64,000 nucleotides of DNA. It comes from Sedimentitalea arenosa. GTDB lineage: Bacteria; Pseudomonadota; Alphaproteobacteria; Rhodobacterales; Rhodobacteraceae. How positions within the stretch are numbered: position 1 is the stretch's first letter; each line of letters starts with the position of its first letter. The position numbers were made by a program, and so were the translations under genes. Location of the stretch: assembly GCF_016428585.1 (NCBI RefSeq), contig NZ_JAELVR010000006.1, positions 62,001 to 126,000 on the forward strand, given 5' to 3'. Of this stretch, positions 58,719 to 64,000 are shown piece by piece. Under the pieces are notes generated by a model. It had not been told where the DNA came from and did not search any database. It was given only the letters and a program-made list of their open reading frames with translations.

Positions 58719-59462
58719 CTAGAACGGCAGAACTGTGTCGAGAATCTGCTGACCATAGCGCGGCTGCTGCACGTCGGTGATCTGGCCGCGCCCACCGTAG
58801 GACACGCGCGCCGAGGCGATCTTGTCATAGGTGACCTCGTTCTTGCGCGAAATGTCCTCCGGCCGCACGTAGCCGGTGACCAGCAACTCCCGGAGCTCGA
58901 AGTTGACGCGCAACTCCTGGGATCCGGCGATGGCGAGCACGCCATTGGGAAGAACGTCGACGATCGTGGCGGCGACCCGAAGGGTCAGCTTTTCCTTGCG
59001 TTTGACCGACCCCTTGCCGGTGGTCTTGCTCGTGGAGTCGAGCTCGACCGCCTCGGCCATCGAGGCCCCGTCCGGCAGGCTATCGTCCAACCTCTGCGGC
59101 AGGCCGAACAGGTCACCCATGCCGAGACTTTCAGAACCCGAGCGCGAGCGCGCCGTATCGTTGCTGATCTCGGCCTTCTCGTCGATCTCGATGACGACGG
59201 TCATGATATCCCCCTTCGTCATGGCGCGCCGATCTCCCAGCAACGATTGCCGCTCGCCGCTCCACAACGAGGCCTGATCGACCGTACGCTGTGGCTGGGT
59301 GCGCAGCGGCAGGCCGGGCATCAGCATCGCCACATGTTCGGATGTTTCCGTATTCGGCGTGAAGGACGGCGGTTTGCCGAGATGGTCTAGGCGACCGCAG
59401 GCACTGACGGCGACGAGACCGCCGAGAAGCAGGAAGGGAAACGGATGGACTCGTGGCATCAT
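58719..59462 (-). CDS. flgH: Flagellar L-ring protein FlgH
   Basis: 247-residue outer-membrane lipoprotein forming the L-ring. Lipobox 'GLVAVSACGRL' puts the lipidated Cys at about residue 22. 'GDIMTVVIEIDEKAEISNDT', 'KLTLRVAATIVDVLPNGVLA' and 'LLVTGYVRPEDISRKNEVTY' are the FlgH signatures. The start uses the first of two Mets (59462/59459) and overlaps the flgA stop. It follows flgA, and is followed by the second fliL. flgI, the P-ring gene that often follows flgH, is not here. Confidence 0.95.
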   Translation of the reverse strand: MMPRVHPFPFLLLGGLVAVSACGRLDHLGKPPSFTPNTETSEHVAMLMPGLPLRTQPQRTVDQASLWSGERQSLLGDRRAMTKGDIMTVVIEIDEKAEISNDTARSRSGSESLGMGDLFGLPQRLDDSLPDGASMAEAVELDSTSKTTGKGSVKRKEKLTLRVAATIVDVLPNGVLAIAGSQELRVNFELRELLVTGYVRPEDISRKNEVTYDKIASARVSYGGRGQITDVQQPRYGQQILDTVLPF

Positions 59463-59881
59463 TGAACCTCTATGGAGCCGTCGCTCTGGATGCGACCTGA
59501 AACGGTTGTGCGCGACGACAGGTTCATCGCGCGGATGATTTCGCCTTCCGACCCCCGGCCAAGCGCGCGGCCTTCGGTGGCGATTCTCAGACCGCCCTTC
59601 AGGAACACCAGCGTCACGAGGTCGTTTCGGCTGACGATCGCGGGAGGCCCGACATCTCCGGGCCGAACCGGTCGTCCGGCGTATAGTGCAACCCTGGCTT
59701 CCTGACCGACAATGTCGCGCACATCCGACAAGGCGCCCTCGATCTCGACATCCTTCGGCACGAGATCGTCGGCGGACACGATCTCCTTGGCGCGAATGGT
59801 TCGCACCGGCACGAGGATGTCGGCCGTCAGCTCGGGAGCGGTCAGCAGACATGCGGCGAAAATCAGGTATCTGCCTGTCAT
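59459..59881 (-). CDS. flgA: Flagellar P-ring assembly chaperone FlgA
   Basis: 140-residue periplasmic chaperone for P-ring assembly, with a signal peptide ('MTGRYLIFAACLLTAPELTA') and a SAF-type domain ('IVSADDLVPKDVEIEGALSD', 'GRPVRPGDVGPPAIVSRNDL', 'GEIIRAMNLSSRTTVSGRIQ'). It is much shorter than enteric FlgA (about 220) because the N-terminal domain is missing, as in several alphaproteobacteria. It overlaps flgG and flgH by 4 bases each. Confidence 0.9.
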   Translation of the reverse strand: MTGRYLIFAACLLTAPELTADILVPVRTIRAKEIVSADDLVPKDVEIEGALSDVRDIVGQEARVALYAGRPVRPGDVGPPAIVSRNDLVTLVFLKGGLRIATEGRALGRGSEGEIIRAMNLSSRTTVSGRIQSDGSIEVQ

Positions 59882-60663
59882 CGGATCTGCGTCGTCGCGC
59901 CCATCATCTGGTCGGCGGCCGAGATCACCTTGGCGTTCATCTCATAACCCCGCTGCGCCTCGATCAGCTCGGTCACCTCGCGCACGGCGTCGACCGAACT
60001 GGCTTCGAGATAGCCCTGCCGCAGGGTTCCGAGACCATCTTCGCCGGGCGTGGAGACCAGCGCGGGCCCCGAGGCCTCGGTCTCCTGGAACAGGTTGCTG
60101 CCGATCGCCTCGAGCCCCTTGGCGTTGGTGAAACCGGCGACCGAGAACTGGCCCAGAAGCTGGCCTTCGGCACTGTCGGAGAAATAGGCATAGACCTCGC
60201 CCGCCGCATTGATCGAAATGCTGTTGGCATCGGTCGGAATCACGATCTCGGGTGCCACGGTGTGCCCGTCCGACGTGACGATCAGCCCTTCGGCCGAGCG
60301 TTTCAGGCTGCCGTCGCGCGTGTAGGCGGACTGGCCGGAGGGCAGCGTCACCTCGAGATACCCCTTGCCCTCGATCGCGATGTCGAGATCGTTGCCGGTT
60401 TCCTCCAGCGCGCCTTGCGCGAGGTGGATGGTCACGGCACTCGGCCGCACGCCAAGCCCCAGCTGGACACCCGTCGGCAGAACCGTCCCGTCCGAAGCGT
60501 TCACCGTGCCCGCCCGCGACACCTGCTGATAGTGCAGGTCGGCGAATTCGGCCCGGCGGGCGTTGTAGCCGGTGGTGTTCATGTTGGCCAGGTTGTTCGA
60601 GATCGTCTCGACGCGCAGCTGCTGCGCGCTCATCCCGGTGGCTGCAATCTTCAAGGCTCGCAT
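59878..60663 (-). CDS. flgG: Flagellar distal rod protein FlgG
   Basis: 261-residue rod protein of normal length. N-terminal rod motif 'ATGMSAQQLRVETISNNLAN', core 'IEGKGYLEVTLPSGQSAYTR', and C-terminal 'EASSVDAVREVTELIEAQRG' with 'YEMNAKVI', all typical of FlgG. It stacks on FlgF to form the drive shaft through the P and L rings. It lies 21 bases after flgF and overlaps flgA. Confidence 0.96.
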   Translation of the reverse strand: MRALKIAATGMSAQQLRVETISNNLANMNTTGYNARRAEFADLHYQQVSRAGTVNASDGTVLPTGVQLGLGVRPSAVTIHLAQGALEETGNDLDIAIEGKGYLEVTLPSGQSAYTRDGSLKRSAEGLIVTSDGHTVAPEIVIPTDANSISINAAGEVYAYFSDSAEGQLLGQFSVAGFTNAKGLEAIGSNLFQETEASGPALVSTPGEDGLGTLRQGYLEASSVDAVREVTELIEAQRGYEMNAKVISAADQMMGATTQIR

Positions 60664-60684
60664 GAGGGGTCTCCTGTGCGGGTG

Positions 60685-61398
60685 TTACTTCATCAGGGTC
60701 TTGGCGGCGTTCCGGATGCGCTGGTCTTCGGTCTCGAGAAAGCTCTGACCCATCTCATAGGCGCGCTGGATGTCGATCATGCGGGCGATCTGCAGGATCG
60801 GATTGACGTTCGACCCTTCAACGAAGCCCTGAAGAACGCGTGCGTCCTCGGCCGGTTCGAACCCGTCATCGGCCCGGAACATGACCCCGTCCTCGCGCAC
60901 CATGGCGAGCGGATCGGTCGGGCGAACAAGACCGATTTGCCCGAGCAGCCGTCCATCGACGCTGAGCGTTCCGTCGGATGACACACTGATATCCGCTGCA
61001 TCGGGTGGAACGAAGACCGGCGCACCGCCGGCATCAAGCACGCGATACCCGTCCGGCGTGACCAGGTCACCATCGGCATTTGTGGCGAAACTGCCCGCGC
61101 GGGTCAGACGCTCGCCGCGCGGCGTTTCGACCAGAAAGAACCCGTCGCCCTCGATCGCGAAATCCATGTTGCCGTTGGTCTGGGTCAGGCTGCCCTGCTC
61201 CATCGAGGTGTTGCGCACGCGGGCCTGGCTCATCGACAGCGAGGACTGGTCCGGCGCGGATCGAACGAACTCCGAGAAGATCAGCCCCTCCTGCCGATAA
61301 CCGGTGGTCGCCGCGTTGGCGATGTTGTTGGCGACGATGCGCATTTCGCGCATCAGGCCCGACTGGCGGGAAAGGGTCACGTATCCGGCGGCTTCCAT
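60685..61398 (-). CDS. flgF: Flagellar rod protein FlgF
   Basis: 237-residue rod protein related to FlgG. 'REMRIVANNIANAATTGYRQ' is the N-terminal rod motif, with 'MDFAIEGDGFFLVETPRGER' in the centre and 'ARMIDIQRAYEMGQSFLETE' at the end. Shorter than FlgG and with the GDGFF pattern of FlgF. It overlaps fliQ by one base and precedes flgG. Confidence 0.92.
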   Translation of the reverse strand: MEAAGYVTLSRQSGLMREMRIVANNIANAATTGYRQEGLIFSEFVRSAPDQSSLSMSQARVRNTSMEQGSLTQTNGNMDFAIEGDGFFLVETPRGERLTRAGSFATNADGDLVTPDGYRVLDAGGAPVFVPPDAADISVSSDGTLSVDGRLLGQIGLVRPTDPLAMVREDGVMFRADDGFEPAEDARVLQGFVEGSNVNPILQIARMIDIQRAYEMGQSFLETEDQRIRNAAKTLMK

Positions 61399-61670
61399 CA
61401 GGAACCTCCAACGATCAGGGGAATGATATGGCCATCGAAGAACGACAGCAGGGATTGGGTCATGAAGCCCATGGACAGCCAGAACACGATGACGATGGCG
61501 GCCAGCTTCGGCACGAAGGTCAGGGTCATTTCCTGAATCGAGGTGAGCGCCTGAAACAGACCGATCACAAGGCCGGTCACCAGCGCCACGGTCAGAATCG
61601 GAATCGAGACCGTGACCGCAACCCAGAGCCCCGCCCGCAGCGTGTCATAGAAGACGCCTTCGGTCAGCAT
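61398..61670 (-). CDS. fliQ: Flagellar export protein FliQ
   Basis: 90-residue two-helix channel subunit: 'WVAVTVSIPILTVALVTGLV' and 'LAAIVIVFWLSMGFMTQSLL', with 'QALTSIQEMTLTFVPK' between them, the typical FliQ loop. It forms part of the FliP-FliQ-FliR export gate; its partner genes are in the two blocks to the left. It lies 2 bases after fliE and overlaps flgF by one base. Confidence 0.95.
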   Translation of the reverse strand: MLTEGVFYDTLRAGLWVAVTVSIPILTVALVTGLVIGLFQALTSIQEMTLTFVPKLAAIVIVFWLSMGFMTQSLLSFFDGHIIPLIVGGS

Positions 61671-61672
61671 GG

Positions 61673-61963
61673 TCAGACCGGCATCCGCAGGATTTCCTGG
61701 TAGGCCTCGACCACCTTGTTGCGCACGGTGATCGCGGTCTCGACCGCCAGTTCGGTCTGCGCCAGGGCCTGCACCAGGGCGTGCGGATCGGCATCGCCGG
61801 TCATCGCGGCCATGGCGGTGTTCTCGCTGTGCTGCAGGGTGGCGGCGAAATCCTGGAAGGCCGACTTGATCTGCGCGCCCGCACCGCCGCCATCGGGGTC
61901 GGTCTGGGTTGCGGGTCGGGCCGCCGCGTAATTCTGAACCGCGGAAAGACTGCGAACATCCAT
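61673..61963 (-). CDS. fliE: Flagellar hook-basal body protein FliE
   Basis: 96-residue protein joining the MS-ring to the rod. 'AFQDFAATLQHSENTAMAAM' and the C-terminal 'ALAQTELAVETAITVRNKVV' followed by 'EAYQEILRMPV' are the FliE signature. Normal size. It follows flgC after 14 bases and precedes fliQ. Confidence 0.95.
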   Translation of the reverse strand: MDVRSLSAVQNYAAARPATQTDPDGGGAGAQIKSAFQDFAATLQHSENTAMAAMTGDADPHALVQALAQTELAVETAITVRNKVVEAYQEILRMPV

Positions 61964-61977
61964 TCTGGATCTCCTTG

Positions 61978-62367
61978 TTATTTGCGTAGCAGGTCCATCA
62001 GGCTCGAGGACATCTGCCTCGCCTGGTCGAACATCTTGAGGTTGGCTTCGTAGCTGCGTTGCGCTTCGCGCGCGTCGGCGATCTCGATCATCAGGTCGAC
62101 GTTCGAGCCTTCGTAGTGCCCGGTGTCGTCGGCCAGAGGGTGGGAGGGGTCGTAGATCCGGTCGAGATCGCTCCGGTCGAGCTGAACCCGACCGACCGAA
62201 ACCTCGCGCGAGGCGTCAAGCCCGCGCGCTGCCTCGAAGGACACCGATTTGCGGCGATAGCCCGGCGTATCGGCGTTCGAGATATTCTCGGACACGTGGC
62301 GCAACCGTTGCGCCTGGGCTTTCAGCGCGCTCGCGGACACGGCGAGGGAGTTTGAAAAATCGCTCAT
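61978..62367 (-). CDS. flgC: Flagellar proximal rod protein FlgC
   Basis: 129-residue rod protein. 'LRHVSENISNADTPGYRRKS' is the N-terminal rod motif, and 'VDLMIEIADAREAQRSYEAN' with 'LKMFDQARQMSSSL' the C-terminal one. The start at 62367 ('MSDFSNSLAVSAS') matches the family; the frame upstream is a flgB shadow. It lies 11 bases after flgB. Confidence 0.95.
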   Translation of the reverse strand: MSDFSNSLAVSASALKAQAQRLRHVSENISNADTPGYRRKSVSFEAARGLDASREVSVGRVQLDRSDLDRIYDPSHPLADDTGHYEGSNVDLMIEIADAREAQRSYEANLKMFDQARQMSSSLMDLLRK

Positions 62368-62378
62368 CTCATGCGCCC

Positions 62379-62762
62379 TCAGGTCCGACCGAGACTGGTG
62401 CGCAGGATGTTCAGCGACGACTTGTAGATCGCGATCGCCCGGTCGTGCTGCCGCTTCGTCTCGACGCCCTTCAGGATTTCCAGTTCGACGGAAACCGAGT
62501 TCCCGTTCGGATCGGTCTGCGCATCCGTAGTGAAGCTCTGCCACCCGCCGGCCCCGGCCGCACCATCCAGGTGGCCGGCGCGGCTGGCGCGCATTCCGCT
62601 CGTCCGGTCGCCTTGGACCACGTCGGCGAAAGCGGTTATGTCCTGCGCCTTGTAACCCGGCGTATCGGCGTTCGCGATATTCTGCGAGACGACCGCCTGC
62701 CGGTGTCCTGCATGTGTTGCCATGGCGTGCGCCACGTTAAAGACGTTCAATCCTTGGAACAT
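62379..62762 (-). CDS. flgB: Flagellar proximal rod protein FlgB
   Basis: 127-residue rod protein: 'HRQAVVSQNIANADTPGYKA' is the N-terminal rod motif, and 'LEILKGVETKRQHDRAIAIY' lies near the C-terminus. The ATG at 62762 ('MFQGLNVFNVAHAM') is chosen over a longer frame because it is the family start. First gene of the minus-strand basal-body operon, divergent from fliI across an 89-base gap containing an AT-rich promoter-like stretch. Confidence 0.93.
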   Translation of the reverse strand: MFQGLNVFNVAHAMATHAGHRQAVVSQNIANADTPGYKAQDITAFADVVQGDRTSGMRASRAGHLDGAAGAGGWQSFTTDAQTDPNGNSVSVELEILKGVETKRQHDRAIAIYKSSLNILRTSLGRT

Positions 62763-62851
62763 CGGGGCTTCTCCCTCGATCGATTTCAATCAAGGCTTAA
62801 CCCCGATTCGTTTAGAAACAGTTGTCAGCGAACAAAAGGAGATCGCAGGGC

Positions 62852-64000
62852 ATGACGGCTGATTTCAGAACGCTGGCGCAAGAGATCGCGACCGCCCGGC
62901 TGGCCCGGCCGATGGGGCGCGTGGTCGGTATACAGGGGGGCGCGGTACAGATATCCGGCCTCGCGGACAGCGCCCATATCGGCGACCACCTGATCCTCAA
63001 GCGCGATCCCGGCACGCCGCTCAAGGGCGAGGTTCTGCAGATCGAGCGCGATATCGTGCACATGTTGCCCGATTCCGCCCCGGATGGTGTCGCGATCGGC
63101 GACCGGGCGGTTCTGCTCGAAATCGAAGGATTCGCCGCCGGGGACCACTGGATCGGCCGCGTGATCGACCCTTATGGCCGGCCGCTCGACGGCCAGCCCC
63201 TGATGCGTGGTGGTGTATCGCGCGACCTCATGTCGGCTCCACCCCCGGCCGTGGCACGCCGCCCGCTCGGAACGCGGGTGGAAACCGGCCTGTCGGTGCT
63301 CAACACGGTGCTGCCCATCGTCGAGGGGCAGCGCGTCGGCCTGTTCGCCGGTTCGGGTGTCGGCAAGTCCCGCCTGCTGGCCGATCTCGCGCGCAACATG
63401 CAGGCCGACGTCGTGGTCATCGCGCTGATCGGCGAGCGGGGCCGCGAGGTCAACGATTTCGTCGACCGCGTTCTGGGACCGGAGGGCATGAAACGGGCCG
63501 TCGTCGTCGCCGCGACCTCGGACCAGTCCGCCCTGACACGGCGTCGCTGCGCCTGGGCGGCGATGACCGTCGCCGAGCATTTCCGCGACCAGGGCCGCAA
63601 CGTGCTCTTTCTGGCGGACTCTGTCACACGGTTTGCCGAGGCGCATCGCGAGATTGCCGTGTCCAGTGGCGAAGCGCCAGCCCTGCGCGGCTTCCCGCCC
63701 TCGGTCACGCCCCTGATCACCGCGCTCTGCGAACGGGCCGGTCCCGGAACCGCGGGGCAGGGCTTCATCACCGCCGTGTTCAGCGTGCTGGTCGCCGGCT
63801 CGGACATGGACGAGCCGATCGCCGACATCCTGCGCGGGGTGCTCGACGGACATATCGTGCTGGACCGGTCGATCGCGGAACGCGGACGATTCCCCGCGAT
63901 CGACGTGGGCCGCTCGGTCTCCCGCTCACTCCCGGATGCCGCCAGCGACGCCGAGAACGAACTGATCCTGTCGGTGCGCAAGATGCTCGGCGCCTACGAG
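62852..64000 (+). CDS. fliI: Flagellar export ATPase FliI, 3' end cut by window edge
   Basis: 383 codons visible, no stop before the edge. The Walker A motif is 'LFAGSGVGKSRLL', 'ALIGERGREVNDFVDRVLG' and 'VVVAATSDQSALTRRRCAWA' follow, and 'VLFLADSVTRFAEAHREIAV' carries the Walker B Asp, all typical of FliI/V-type export ATPases. It energises flagellar export with FliH. AAAGGAG lies 10 bases before the ATG at 62852. It is divergent from flgB; its operon continues beyond the window, where fliJ could lie. Confidence 0.95.
   Translation, partial: MTADFRTLAQEIATARLARPMGRVVGIQGGAVQISGLADSAHIGDHLILKRDPGTPLKGEVLQIERDIVHMLPDSAPDGVAIGDRAVLLEIEGFAAGDHWIGRVIDPYGRPLDGQPLMRGGVSRDLMSAPPPAVARRPLGTRVETGLSVLNTVLPIVEGQRVGLFAGSGVGKSRLLADLARNMQADVVVIALIGERGREVNDFVDRVLGPEGMKRAVVVAATSDQSALTRRRCAWAAMTVAEHFRDQGRNVLFLADSVTRFAEAHREIAVSSGEAPALRGFPPSVTPLITALCERAGPGTAGQGFITAVFSVLVAGSDMDEPIADILRGVLDGHIVLDRSIAERGRFPAIDVGRSVSRSLPDAASDAENELILSVRKMLGAYE

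Noticed and set aside
62763-62851. CtrA box in the flgB-fliI gap
   Set aside because: A TTAA half is present in CTTAACCCCGATTCG, but the second half is not at the correct spacing.
44773-64000. Sigma-54 (-24/-12) promoters for the flagellar operons
   Set aside because: No TGGCAC-N5-TTGC-like element seen in the divergent gaps; CtrA-type control fits better.
1-64000. CRISPR arrays, prophage, integrative elements
   Set aside because: No regularly spaced repeats, phage structural genes, integrase or complete transposase were found.

Overview
This window looks like a piece of a high-GC alphaproteobacterial chromosome, most likely a Rhodobacteraceae (Roseobacter-group) organism. Four things point there: the flagellar gene order and a CtrA-type box; a complex I NDUFA9-like protein; the NAD-linked formate dehydrogenase with a fused FdsG-FdsB; and a short GC-rich hairpin repeat ending in an AAAGATGAA-like tail, which I remember as common in that family. 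No rRNA, CRISPR array, intact insertion sequence or prophage was seen. Two tRNA genes (Leu-CAG, Arg-CCT) are present.

Layout. 1-6100: a minus-strand, translationally coupled CoA-dependent catabolic operon (class II aldolase-like protein, acyl-CoA dehydrogenase, NDP-forming acyl-CoA synthetase, CaiD-like hydratase cut by the window edge). It is opposed by a LysR regulator with a palindrome in the divergent gap, followed by a VOC protein. 6186-9448: adenine salvage (adenine deaminase, AMP nucleosidase). 9626-13405: a membrane-anchored coiled-coil protein, an HU protein with a good terminator, an EamA exporter, a periplasmic glutathione peroxidase and msrB-msrA. 13412-19578: hydantoinase A, queG, GST, mtgA, a DUF1269 protein and an orphan Hint-domain protein, all minus strand. 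19733-26263: gltB and gltD with a GFA-family gene between them. 26496-34036: uppP, NDUFA9-like, tRNA-Leu, nnrS-nnrU, an outer-membrane barrel protein, tRNA-Arg, a LacI regulator and an AlkX/YcaQ-like DNA glycosylase. 34237-44203: a small Cys-rich protein, a complete TRAP transporter, a fumarylpyruvate-hydrolase-like FAH protein, and the fdsGB-fdsA formate dehydrogenase with its LysR regulator and a striking inverted repeat.

44204-44772 is a gene-poor, apparently decayed junction. 44773-64000 (edge) is a flagellar cluster in four transcription blocks: fliF-fliH-fliN-fliP (minus); fliL-hyp-motE-like-motA-hyp-sltF-flhA-fliR-flhB-hyp (plus), diverging from fliF around a CtrA-like box; flgB-flgC-fliE-fliQ-flgF-flgG-flgA-flgH-fliL2 (minus); and fliI (plus, truncated). 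fliG, fliM, fliO and motB are not within the window.

The parts least explained by known biology are four flagellar-cluster genes: a 752-residue secreted helical-repeat protein after motA, a 133-residue membrane protein after fliL, a 134-residue coiled-coil protein after flhB, and a second FliL paralogue. Outside the cluster the main curiosities are the 57-residue Cys-motif protein, the lone Hint protein and the palindromic operators beside the two LysR genes. All functional calls come from reading motifs; no database search was run.
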